This document shows, in pieces, positions 54,023 through 63,388 of a stretch of DNA of 64,000 bases. A model generated the notes under the pieces. It saw only the letters and a program-made list of their open reading frames with translations, did not search any database and had not been told where the DNA came from. The DNA comes from Synechococcales cyanobacterium GL140_1_metabinner_5_sub (GTDB lineage Bacteria > Cyanobacteriota > Cyanobacteriia > Cyanobacteriales > Chamaesiphonaceae): assembly GCA_025359065.1 (NCBI GenBank), contig JANYHM010000013.1, forward strand, positions 1-64,000, read 5' to 3'. Made by a program: the position numbers and the translations under genes. Positions within the stretch are counted from its first letter, which is position 1. Every line of letters starts with the position of its first letter.

Positions 54023-54805
54023 TTAGGAGGGTTTATTTAAAAGGTCTTTTGCTAACGAAGAAAGAGCTGAATTATTTAAAATAGTTTTATAATCAACAAT
54101 TGTGCGCTCGCATTCTCCAATGAAAAATTGCACCCAAACTCGTAGGCTTCGGATCTCTGCAACTGTCAACTCTTTCTCTAACATTCTAGCATCGCAATTA
54201 AGTTTGCCAAAGTGATCTGCCGACCAGCGCTGAATAAATGGAAATTCATCCACAACACGAGCCTGAGACTTTCTCCAGTAATTACCCTGCGCTAAGGCAC
54301 CAAAATAATTATTGCTGGCTGTTACAATTTCCTCCAGTGCGGCAAGCATCATTTTGCCAGTTGCAATTTGCTCTGATCGTAAAATCTTGGTCGGCTGTTC
54401 ACGTAAATCTAAAGCTTGTAAAAGTTGATTCAACTTTGCAAAATCATTAGAGATAATATCTGTTACACCATAGCCTTTGACAACTTGATAAAAAGAATCA
54501 TTAATTACTTCTTGTCTAGAAAGCAATACGATCGGTAAATCTTTATGTATCTTGTGACACTCTTGACAAATTTGAAAATAATTTAATTGATCGATTTTGC
54601 CTAAAATTAATAGTCGAGGAACTTCTTTAACCACATTAAGCAAAAGCTCATTATAGTTCTTGACAACTTTAATTCTATTGCGAAACTCCAAATCTATATT
54701 CAGTCTAATTTTAGCCATCTCTAATGGATCTGATTCTGCCAATATAATGCAGTTGGACAGTAGATCTGGGGCTTTGATATTTTTTTCAGTGTTAGTAGAC
54801 ATCAT
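54023..54805 (-). CDS. Pseudo-receiver domain protein (phospho-acceptor Asp missing)
   Basis: This 260-residue protein begins with a receiver-like fold (SNCIILAESDPLEMAKIRL; PRLLILGKIDQLNYFQICQE; LPIVLLSRQE). The first acidic pair is only partly present (ESDP). The position of the phosphorylated Asp reads LILGKID, where a Gly stands, and the conserved C-terminal Lys is not seen in DIISNDF. The second half, about 150-250, is helical and has FPFIQRWSADHFGKL, not assigned. It therefore probably acts without phosphorylation. It is first in the PAP-like unit. Confidence 0.6.
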   Translation of the reverse strand: MMSTNTEKNIKAPDLLSNCIILAESDPLEMAKIRLNIDLEFRNRIKVVKNYNELLLNVVKEVPRLLILGKIDQLNYFQICQECHKIHKDLPIVLLSRQEVINDSFYQVVKGYGVTDIISNDFAKLNQLLQALDLREQPTKILRSEQIATGKMMLAALEEIVTASNNYFGALAQGNYWRKSQARVVDEFPFIQRWSADHFGKLNCDARMLEKELTVAEIRSLRVWVQFFIGECERTIVDYKTILNNSALSSLAKDLLNKPS

Positions 54806-55133
54806 TCTTTCGCAGACACAACCCAGTAAACGGCAGTTTAAGTATTTTAACTTTTTGACGCGCTCACTAAAAAAGTATTCAAAATTCGAGAATATCTCTC
54901 TGAAATTCTAAAAATATCTTGAGCTGTGGCAAATTCTACTGTTCAGAATCGTCAATTGGTTAAAATAGCACTGATGCTTTATTAAGCGTGAATGTCTCCT
55001 AAACATCTACTTCACTCCTAATATGCCCACTGAGACTTATTTATTAACATTAAGGAGCAGGACTAAACTCCTATCGAGCTTTTTCTGTGCTCAAAACTGC
55101 CGCGAAATTTAGGCTAGGAGCTAAGAGCGGAAT
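54806..55133. other. Intergenic region, promoter of the PAP-like operon and 3' end of sqdB
   Basis: This 328-bp AT-rich stretch lies between the start of the pseudo-receiver gene and the end of sqdB; both read left. It should hold the operon promoter. I found no gene, RNA or strong terminator in it. Confidence 0.4.
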
Positions 55134-56333
<1,200 letters not shown>

Positions 56334-56441
56334 TCATTGAGTATACTGAATCAGCAAAATCTTAGCTGTCGATGCTGCACTAGATGCTTTATGGAGTATC
56401 GGGAATCGAGATTCAATGTATCAGGTTTTGGGGATCAGTCG

Positions 56442-57041
56442 TCAACTTGGTAGCTCATCAGCAAAGCTGGCAGTACGGACAAACTCAAATGGCCCCGCGA
56501 TCGAACCCCACACTCTTGCGTTAGTCTCTAGATCACAGCCCCGATCGAGGCTGCTAAATCGGTCAGCATCAATTTCAAAGGTGCTGGCCAAGTAGGTATC
56601 CTGGCCATTACGGTTGACAATGCACTGCTTGCCAGGCTGGACGTAGCCATAGAAACAGTTTTCTTTGCGTTCTACCAAATGGCTGCAACCTTCTAGTTTG
56701 GTCAAGCGATCGATGGTTAATTTGGATAACTTTGCGGGCTGGCGGGCAGCTCCATAGAACTCGGCTTCGTCTGTGACTAGGTAATTCTCAATTTCGATCA
56801 GCTCATCTCTAGGGACTAACTTCAAAACCCGCATCCGATATGGTTCATTCAGGGCAATATCATAGGCTTGTTCCAGAAATAGGCTGATGCCATCTAGGAG
56901 TGCGATCGGCAGCGGACGCATTGCTACTCGAATATGTGCAAAAAATGGTGGGTTGTCCCAAGCCTGTGCCTGGTTGCTAAAATCTGCTGCCATCCAGCGG
57001 GCAAGCTGTATCACATGGGGCGAGGTGGCGCTAACAGTCAT
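56442..57041 (-). CDS. cpcT: Phycobiliprotein lyase CpcT
   Basis: This 199-residue protein belongs to the CpcT/CpeT family, with FFAHIRVAMRPLPIALLDGI, then FLEQAYDIALNEPYRMRVLK, and GCSHLVERKENCFYGYVQPG, then KQC. CpcT attaches phycocyanobilin to the second Cys (155) of phycocyanin beta. Length is normal. It reads left, away from the sugar operon at 57166. The lyase and the phycobiliprotein-like gene at 51704 lie within 5 kb, which may or may not be related. Confidence 0.9.
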   Translation of the reverse strand: MTVSATSPHVIQLARWMAADFSNQAQAWDNPPFFAHIRVAMRPLPIALLDGISLFLEQAYDIALNEPYRMRVLKLVPRDELIEIENYLVTDEAEFYGAARQPAKLSKLTIDRLTKLEGCSHLVERKENCFYGYVQPGKQCIVNRNGQDTYLASTFEIDADRFSSLDRGCDLETNARVWGSIAGPFEFVRTASFADELPS

Positions 57042-57165
57042 GGCGGGTAAGGTTTTATTTAATTGTTCAGAATATTATATTGGGTCGCTGAAACCAGCAC
57101 CAAAGAAGCTACCATATTATCCCAGTGACTAAGCACGCCAAGACCTCTCGTCAATATTTTTGGTT

Positions 57166-57957
57166 ATGAACAATATCCCAGTAGCAATTTTATGTGGCGG
57201 TAAAGGGACTAGATTACGCGAGGAGACGGAGTTTCGCCCCAAACCAATGATCATGGTGGGCGATCGGCCAATGATTTGGCATATTATGAAAACCTATGCG
57301 CACTACGGCTTTAAAGACTTTATGCTGTGTCTGGGCTACAAAGGCGAAATGATCCGCGAATATTTCTTCAATTACGACTGGAACCACAGCGATGTGCGGC
57401 TAGAACTGGGCAGTAAGCAAGTTACCAAGCTGGGCGGTGGTCACAACGAAGAAGACTGGAGCATTTCGCTGATCGATACTGGCCAAGAAAGCAACACTGG
57501 TGGACGTTTGAAGCGATTAGGCTATTACCTAGATCAGATCGGAGCAACCACTTTTTTGGGCACTTATGGCGATGGCGTTGCCAATGTAAATATTGGTAAA
57601 CTACTCGAATTTCATCGCAGTCATGGCAAGCTGGCCACCGTCACAGCAGTTCATCCTCCCTCGCGTTTTGGGGAGTTATCGATCGATCAACATTCTGTCC
57701 AGAACTTTGCAGAGAAGCCCCAAACTACGACGGGCTGGATTAACGGCGGCTATTTTGTTTTACAGCGAGAAGTTTTGGATTTAATCGAAGACGACTCTAC
57801 TAGTTTTGAGGGTAAACCACTGCAAACTTTATCCGAACGCGGTGAGCTGCAAGTTCATTTCCACAATGGTTTTTGGCAATGTATGGATACCTATCGAGAA
57901 TTAGAAGTGTTAAATCGTCTGTATAATTCTGGTCAGGCAGCTTGGCAAGTATGGTAA
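57166..57957 (+). CDS. rfbF: Glucose-1-phosphate cytidylyltransferase
   Basis: This 263-residue enzyme makes CDP-glucose. [20 protein letters not shown], then [20 protein letters not shown] is the RfbF nucleotide-binding start. [14 protein letters not shown] and [15 protein letters not shown] are family motifs, and [20 protein letters not shown] follows. The start at ATG 57166 is preferred over the in-frame TTG 57160. It is the first gene of the sugar operon and overlaps the next gene (rfbG) by a few bases. Confidence 0.92.
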   Translation: MNNIPVAILCGGKGTRLREETEFRPKPMIMVGDRPMIWHIMKTYAHYGFKDFMLCLGYKGEMIREYFFNYDWNHSDVRLELGSKQVTKLGGGHNEEDWSISLIDTGQESNTGGRLKRLGYYLDQIGATTFLGTYGDGVANVNIGKLLEFHRSHGKLATVTAVHPPSRFGELSIDQHSVQNFAEKPQTTTGWINGGYFVLQREVLDLIEDDSTSFEGKPLQTLSERGELQVHFHNGFWQCMDTYRELEVLNRLYNSGQAAWQVW

Positions 57958-58946
57958 TTGAAGTGATGCAAAACCTGAATTTCTGGCAAGATCGCAGTGT
58001 TTTAGTGACTGGTTGCACCGGTCTATTGGGCAGTTGGTTGACCGAAGCGCTCGTCGAAAGAGGAGCCAAAGTAGTGGGGATAGTTCGAGATGGAGTACCC
58101 CAATCTCGTTTATTTCAGGGCAATCTAGCCGAGCAAATTGCTACAGTTACAGGGTCGATCGAAGATATCACGGTACTAGAACGTACTTTGAGTGAGTACG
58201 AAGTAGACACTGTTTTTCATTTGGCGGCTCAGACGATTGTGGGGGTGGCTAATCGCCACCCTTTAGGTACTTTTGAGGCCAATATTAAAGGTACCTGGAA
58301 TCTTTTGGAAGCCTGTCGGCGAGTCGGTGGTGTTAGTCGGATTGTAGTCGCTTCTAGTGATAAAGCCTATGGAGACTGCTTAGTTTTACCCTACGACGAA
58401 GATACTCCTCTGCGGGGAGAACATCCCTACGATGTTTCTAAAAGCTGTGCCGACTTGATCTGTCGCAGTTACGCTGTCAGCTACAATCTGCCGATCTGCA
58501 TTACTCGCTGTGGTAACTTTTACGGCGGTGGCGACCTAAATTTTAATCGATTAATTCCTGATACTATTCGCTCTACTCTGCGATCGCAGCCCGTGACTAT
58601 TCGTAGTGATGGCAGCTATATCCGGGATTACTTCTATATCAAAGATGGTGTTTTGGCCTATCTGCATTTGGCGGCAATGATGGATGATCAGAGCCTCTGG
58701 GGAGAAGCTTTTAACTTTAGTAACGAGCTGCAAATTTCGGTAATCGAAATGGTAGAAAAAATTCTCCACTTGCTTCAGCGTCCAGATCTGCGACCTGTCA
58801 TTCTCAATCAAGCCACTAATGAAATAAAACATCAATATCTTTCGGCTGCTAAAGCGCGGCAACGACTCAATTGGCAGCCTAAGTATGAGTTGACATCTGC
58901 ATTGGCAGAGACGATCGATTGGTACCGTGCTTTCTTAAAAAATTGA
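57951..58946 (+). CDS. rfbG: CDP-glucose 4,6-dehydratase
   Basis: This extended SDR, about 331 residues, converts CDP-glucose to CDP-4-keto-6-deoxyglucose. It begins [20 protein letters not shown], then [11 protein letters not shown], and has [20 protein letters not shown], then [16 protein letters not shown] with YxxxK. ATG codons at 57951 and 57966 are both possible; the first overlaps the rfbF stop, indicating coupling. It feeds the methyltransferase and epimerase that follow. Confidence 0.9.
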   Translation: MVIEVMQNLNFWQDRSVLVTGCTGLLGSWLTEALVERGAKVVGIVRDGVPQSRLFQGNLAEQIATVTGSIEDITVLERTLSEYEVDTVFHLAAQTIVGVANRHPLGTFEANIKGTWNLLEACRRVGGVSRIVVASSDKAYGDCLVLPYDEDTPLRGEHPYDVSKSCADLICRSYAVSYNLPICITRCGNFYGGGDLNFNRLIPDTIRSTLRSQPVTIRSDGSYIRDYFYIKDGVLAYLHLAAMMDDQSLWGEAFNFSNELQISVIEMVEKILHLLQRPDLRPVILNQATNEIKHQYLSAAKARQRLNWQPKYELTSALAETIDWYRAFLKN

Positions 58947-58962
58947 TCTAAAGTATTTTTCT

Positions 58963-60201
58963 ATGATCCATGCTCCTCAATGTCGCTTCTGTTCCCAACC
59001 TTTACAGCAAACTTTTGCTGATTTGGGCATGTCGCCTATTTCTAATGCTTTTATTCCGCTAGCACAAGCCCATTTAGGTGAAAAGTTCTATCCACTCCAC
59101 GCCTATGTCTGCGATCAATGTTTATTGGTGCAACTCGAAGAATTTGAGACTCCCGACGAAATTTTTAACGAAAACTACGCCTATTTTTCCTCTTACTCCC
59201 AGTTTTGGCTCACCCATTGTCAGCAGTATACTGAGCTGATGATTGATCGGTTTGAGCTAAATTCTCACAGCCAAGTAATCGAAATCGCCAGCAACGATGG
59301 CTACTTGTTGCAATATTTTCAGACCAAAAATATTCCGGTGCTGGGCATCGAGCCAGCCGCTAATGTGGCGGCTGCTGCCGAGGCTAAAGGGATTGCCAAT
59401 CTAGTGAAGTTCTTCTCGGTAGCAACGGCCATGGAATTGGTGGCAACTGGTAAGCAAGCTGATTTGCTGCTGGGAAACAATGTATTGGCCCATGTGCCTG
59501 ATTTGAATGATTTCGTTGCCGGAATGAAAATACTGCTGGCTCCTACTGGCGTGATCACCATGGAATTTCCCCATTTGCTCAATTTGGTGCAGCAAAATCA
59601 ATTCGACACCATTTACCACGAGCATTTTTCTTACTTTTCGCTGTTGGCGGTGGCCAAAATCTTTGCTTATCATGGTTTGACCATATTTGATGTGGAGGAG
59701 CTGTCCACCCATGGTGGCTCGCTGCGTATTTATGCTCAACATCAAGGAAATCCTCGATCGATCAGCGATTCTATTAATCAGCTCAAGGCCAAAGAAAAAG
59801 CTGCTGGCTTAGATCAGATGGCTACTTATGACGCTTTTGCCGATCGCATTCAAGCCACCAAGCGCCAGCTTTTATCTTTTTTGATTGCTGCCCAAGAAAG
59901 TGGCAAACAGGTGGTTGGTTATGGGGCACCAGCAAAAGGCAATACCCTGTTAAATTACTGCGGAGTCAAAACCGATTTGTTGGCCTACACCGTTGATCTG
60001 AGTCCTCACAAACAAAACACTTTGCTCCCTGGCACCCGGATTCCGGTCTATGCACCAGAGAAAATTTTTTCTACTAAACCAGACTATGTGTTAATTTTGC
60101 CGTGGAATATCCAAGCTGAAATCATCTCTAGTATGGCGGCAGTTCGAGAGTGGGGTGGCCAATTTGTGGTGCCGATTCCTCAACTGACCGTGTTGTCCTA
60201 A
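58963..60201 (+). CDS. Sugar C-methyltransferase (TylCIII/NovU-like)
   Basis: This 412-residue protein has an N-terminal zinc-binding domain (CRFCSQPL; AYVCDQCLLVQLEEFETPDE), then a SAM-binding Rossmann region (VIEIASNDGYLLQYF, LLGNNVLAHVPDLNDFVAGM). It ends in the C-methyltransferase C-terminal domain (GKQVVGYGAPAKGNTLLNYC; PDYVLILPWNIQAEIISSMA). The plan and length are those of NDP-4-keto-6-deoxysugar C-methyltransferases. It likely methylates the CDP sugar from rfbG. It is 16 bp from rfbG. Confidence 0.87.
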   Translation: MIHAPQCRFCSQPLQQTFADLGMSPISNAFIPLAQAHLGEKFYPLHAYVCDQCLLVQLEEFETPDEIFNENYAYFSSYSQFWLTHCQQYTELMIDRFELNSHSQVIEIASNDGYLLQYFQTKNIPVLGIEPAANVAAAAEAKGIANLVKFFSVATAMELVATGKQADLLLGNNVLAHVPDLNDFVAGMKILLAPTGVITMEFPHLLNLVQQNQFDTIYHEHFSYFSLLAVAKIFAYHGLTIFDVEELSTHGGSLRIYAQHQGNPRSISDSINQLKAKEKAAGLDQMATYDAFADRIQATKRQLLSFLIAAQESGKQVVGYGAPAKGNTLLNYCGVKTDLLAYTVDLSPHKQNTLLPGTRIPVYAPEKIFSTKPDYVLILPWNIQAEIISSMAAVREWGGQFVVPIPQLTVLS

Positions 60202-60216
60202 AACATTGGAGCGGCC

Positions 60217-60747
60217 ATGATTTTTACTGAGCTTAAACTACCCGGCGTTTATCTAATTAAGCCCGAAGAACACAGCGACGATCGAGGTTTTTTTGCCCGT
60301 ACTTGGTGCCAGCAAGAGTTTCGAGATCAGGGGTTGGTGAGTGAATTGGTGCAGTGCAATGTATCTTTTAACCACCGCCAAGGCACTTTGCGCGGGATGC
60401 ATTACCAAGCGACTCCCCATGCCGAAGTGAAGCTATTGCGCTGTACGATGGGTGTTATTTACGATGTGCTGGTAGATCTGCGCCCTACTTCTGCTACTTT
60501 TCGGCAGTGGACGGCGGTGGAATTAACGGCTCGCAATCGCCACTTGCTCTATGTGCCCGAGGGCATTGCTCACGGTCTTCAGACTTTGGTGGATGATACT
60601 GAAATCTTCTATCAAATGTCGGCTTTTTATGTACCCGAGGCAGCGCGAGGAGTGCGGTGGAATGACCCCATTTTTGGGATAGAATGGCCTCTAGCGGTGA
60701 CTGTGATAGCCGATCGAGATCGACAATATCCAGATTTTGGTAATTAG
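60217..60747 (+). CDS. NDP-4-keto-6-deoxysugar 3,5-epimerase (RfbC-like)
   Basis: This 176-residue cupin has HSDDRGFFARTWCQQEFRDQ, then NVSFNHRQGTLRGMHYQATP, then LLYVPEGIAHGLQTLVDDTE with the catalytic His region and RGVRWNDPIFGIEWPL. It is of the dTDP-4-dehydrorhamnose epimerase family. In this setting the substrate is more likely a CDP sugar made by rfbF/rfbG. It is followed by the nuclease-like ORF with one base between. Confidence 0.88.
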   Translation: MIFTELKLPGVYLIKPEEHSDDRGFFARTWCQQEFRDQGLVSELVQCNVSFNHRQGTLRGMHYQATPHAEVKLLRCTMGVIYDVLVDLRPTSATFRQWTAVELTARNRHLLYVPEGIAHGLQTLVDDTEIFYQMSAFYVPEAARGVRWNDPIFGIEWPLAVTVIADRDRQYPDFGN

Positions 60748-60748
60748 C

Positions 60749-61363
60749 ATGGCAACCCTCCTTGACCCTCAACAAAGCTATACCTTTAGCAAGATCTTTG
60801 ACCTGCGACCTGAGTTAGATCTGCTGGTGAACGAATTGGGCTATGCTCTGCGACGGGTGCCGTTAGCTTTACCGGTTTATGCAGGAGAGCTAGATCGCCT
60901 AGAGAATCTTACCCAGCGTCTGGAAGAAATTTTGCCCTATGTAAACTTGGCCAACGAAGCTACTCGCCGGGAAGTGTTAATTTCGCCGATCGTGATGGAA
61001 GTAGTGCATTATACCCAGGCTCAACTGCGCATCGAATATCCAGTAAAGGTCAGTAACCAACTTCAGGGTTATATAGACTATCTATTGCGCACTCAGAGCC
61101 ATTTAATTGTGATTGAAGCCAAGCAAGAAGATATGACAAATGGCTTTACTCAATTGGCGATGGAAATGATTGCTCTTGACCAGTGGTCAGAGGTACCAGA
61201 TCAACCAGAGATTGTGGGGGCAGTGACTACCGGAAATCTCTGGCAATTTGGAAGGCTGAATCGATCGAGTAAAGTAATTGAACAGGGTTTAAACAGCTAC
61301 CGGGTAATCGAAGACTTGGAGCAGCTAATGCGAGTTTTAATTTATTGTTTGCGGGGCAGATAA
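60749..61363 (+). CDS. PD-(D/E)XK nuclease-like protein within the sugar operon
   Basis: This 204-residue protein has GYIDYLLRTQSHLIVIEAKQ, which fits D-x13-ExK of the restriction-endonuclease-like fold. EVLISPIVMEVVHYTQAQLR precedes it. IVGAVTTGNLWQFGRLNRSS, then a C-terminal helix, follows. It starts one base after the epimerase stop, so it is probably co-transcribed. I recall proteins of this type in many cyanobacterial genomes with no defined role. The ATG at 60749 is clearer than the in-frame TTG at 60737. Confidence 0.65.
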   Translation: MATLLDPQQSYTFSKIFDLRPELDLLVNELGYALRRVPLALPVYAGELDRLENLTQRLEEILPYVNLANEATRREVLISPIVMEVVHYTQAQLRIEYPVKVSNQLQGYIDYLLRTQSHLIVIEAKQEDMTNGFTQLAMEMIALDQWSEVPDQPEIVGAVTTGNLWQFGRLNRSSKVIEQGLNSYRVIEDLEQLMRVLIYCLRGR

Positions 61364-61415
61364 CAACTTTTAATGCTATTGACTGCGGCTACTTTTCTCG
61401 AAATCTTATGGAATC

Positions 61416-62522
61416 ATGGCTAAAATACACTACACGAAACCTTCAATTACAGAACTAGAAATTAGCTATGCCACTGACGCAGTGACTCACGGCTGGGGCG
61501 ATCGATGCTATGAATATATTGGTCGTTTTGAAAATGCTTTTAAACAGCATTTAGGGGTAAGTTATGCGATCGCTACCTCTAGCTGTACGGGGGCAATGCA
61601 CATGGGTTTAGCTGCTCTGGGAGTAGCTGCTGGTGATGAAGTGATTTTGGCTGATATTAATTGGATTGCTTCGGCAGCACCAATTACTTATTTAGGGGCA
61701 ACGCCGGTTTTTGTGGATGTTTTGGCCAATAGTTGGTGTATTGATCCGCAGCAAGTAGAGGCCGCCATCACACCTCAAACCAAGGCTATTATTGCGGTGC
61801 ATCTCTACGGTAATCTCTGTGCTATGGATCAGCTATTGGCGATTGGTAAAAAAAATCATATTCCTGTGATTGAAGATGCCGCAGAAGCGATCGGCTCTAT
61901 TTGGCATGGTCAAAGGGCTGGCTCGATCGGGGCTTTTGGCACTTTCTCTTTTCATGGGACTAAAACCATGACAACGGGTGAAGGGGGCATGTTTGTCACC
62001 AATGATCAAGAGCTATACGAAAAGGTTTTAACTTTAAGCAATCATGGCCGTGCCAAAGGTCAAACCAAACAATTTTGGCCAGATGCGATTGGTTTTAAAT
62101 ATAAAATATCCAATGTGCAAGCAGCGATCGGCTGTGCCCAAGTAGAGCGCATTGAAGAGTTAATTGCCGGTAAGCGCCGGATTTTTGAGTTTTATCGAGA
62201 GAAATTGCAGCAGCTCCCAATCACCATGAATCCCGAACCTCTTGGTACTCAGAATGGATATTGGATGCCGACAATGATGGTGGAGCCATCTGTAGTATTC
62301 GATCGAGAAGCATTACTCCGCACCCTCAAAGAAAATGATATTGATGGGCGAGTTTTCTTTTGGCCGTTGTCGATGCTGCCCATGTTTACAGAAAAAAGTG
62401 CGAATACAGTCAGCTATAGCCTCTATTCCCAAGGCGTGAATTTGCCATCTTTCCATGAGATAGAATACACCCAGCTAGCAACCATAGCCGATATTATCAT
62501 CGGTTTCTTTGAGAAAGGATAG
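61416..62522 (+). CDS. DegT/DnrJ/EryC1/StrS family sugar aminotransferase
   Basis: This 368-residue PLP enzyme has the family motifs: ATSSCTGAMHMGLAALGV, VIEDAAEAIGSIWHGQRAGS, and the PLP Lys in FHGTKTMTTGEGGMFVTNDQ (K183). It is closest in type to perosamine-synthase-like transaminases that add an amino group at C4 or C3 of a keto sugar. The substrate in this cluster is not known. Its end overlaps upstream sequence of the hydroxylase gene, with a 4-bp gap to ATG 62527. Confidence 0.9.
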   Translation: MAKIHYTKPSITELEISYATDAVTHGWGDRCYEYIGRFENAFKQHLGVSYAIATSSCTGAMHMGLAALGVAAGDEVILADINWIASAAPITYLGATPVFVDVLANSWCIDPQQVEAAITPQTKAIIAVHLYGNLCAMDQLLAIGKKNHIPVIEDAAEAIGSIWHGQRAGSIGAFGTFSFHGTKTMTTGEGGMFVTNDQELYEKVLTLSNHGRAKGQTKQFWPDAIGFKYKISNVQAAIGCAQVERIEELIAGKRRIFEFYREKLQQLPITMNPEPLGTQNGYWMPTMMVEPSVVFDREALLRTLKENDIDGRVFFWPLSMLPMFTEKSANTVSYSLYSQGVNLPSFHEIEYTQLATIADIIIGFFEKG

Positions 62523-62526
62523 AATA

Positions 62527-63375
62527 ATGGGCAATATTCTTACAGCACAGCAGCAATCGGAGTTCCAACAAAATGGCTTTTTGGTGATCCGGGGTTTTTA
62601 CAATCTACCCGAGCAAATTTTGCCGGTTCAGCAGGCTGTTTACGACCTGATTGGGAAGGTGATGGAGCGTCATGGAGTAACTGATCAACGGCAGGTTTTT
62701 GATTCTCAGGATTTTGACTTGGGCTATCAGATACTGGCTGCAATCGATCGCGCTTTTGGTAGCGAGGTCTATGATGCAGTTAAGCATATTCCTAGCTTTC
62801 TGCGAATTGTGGCCGATCCTCGTCATGAAGCAATCTTTCGAGAGGTCTATCCCAATTCTCTACCGGGTTCTGCGGTTGGCAGTTCTGGGATTCGGATTGA
62901 CAATCCCCACGAGCAGAAGTTTTTGGCTCCTTGGCATCAAGAATATCCTGCGCAACTGCGCAGCCCTGAAGGACTGGTCTTTTGGAGTCCGCTAGTGCCA
63001 GTAACGCCAGATATTGGTCCCCTAAAATTTTATGTCGGTTCCCATCGGGAAGGTTTGATTCCTGTCTTTACCGCCGATCCGAAAAATCCTGATAAATCTG
63101 GAGCCTATTCCTTGATTTTGAATAATGAGGTAGAGTTGGCTAATCGATACCCCTTACTTAATCCTCTGACAAAGCCGGGGGATTTGGTGCTGCTAAATTA
63201 CCAGGTAGTGCATTCTTCGAGTCCAAATATGGGTGATCGCTCTCTTTGGTCAATGCAAATGCGCTATTTTAATTTTGCGGAACCGATCGGGATGCAGTAT
63301 GGTTGGAAAGGCTCTTACGCCGCTGGAATCGATTTCCGCACGATTCACCCAGAACTTTGCGCCGATCTCGATTGA
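62527..63375 (+). CDS. Phytanoyl-CoA dioxygenase (PhyH) family hydroxylase in sugar cluster
   Basis: This 282-residue protein opens QQQSEFQQNGFLVIRGFYNL, a PhyH start. WHQEYPAQLRSPEGLVFWSP contains an H-x-E iron pair, and NYQVVHSSSPNMGDRSLWSM holds the distal His and nearby Arg. So the Fe(II)/2-oxoglutarate site is complete as HxE...H. The start at ATG 62527 has GAAAGGA just upstream. In this operon it may hydroxylate a sugar or its acceptor; the substrate is not known. A similar enzyme tail lies at 1-123. Confidence 0.82.
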   Translation: MGNILTAQQQSEFQQNGFLVIRGFYNLPEQILPVQQAVYDLIGKVMERHGVTDQRQVFDSQDFDLGYQILAAIDRAFGSEVYDAVKHIPSFLRIVADPRHEAIFREVYPNSLPGSAVGSSGIRIDNPHEQKFLAPWHQEYPAQLRSPEGLVFWSPLVPVTPDIGPLKFYVGSHREGLIPVFTADPKNPDKSGAYSLILNNEVELANRYPLLNPLTKPGDLVLLNYQVVHSSSPNMGDRSLWSMQMRYFNFAEPIGMQYGWKGSYAAGIDFRTIHPELCADLD

Positions 63376-63388
63376 TCGGAAAATCACT

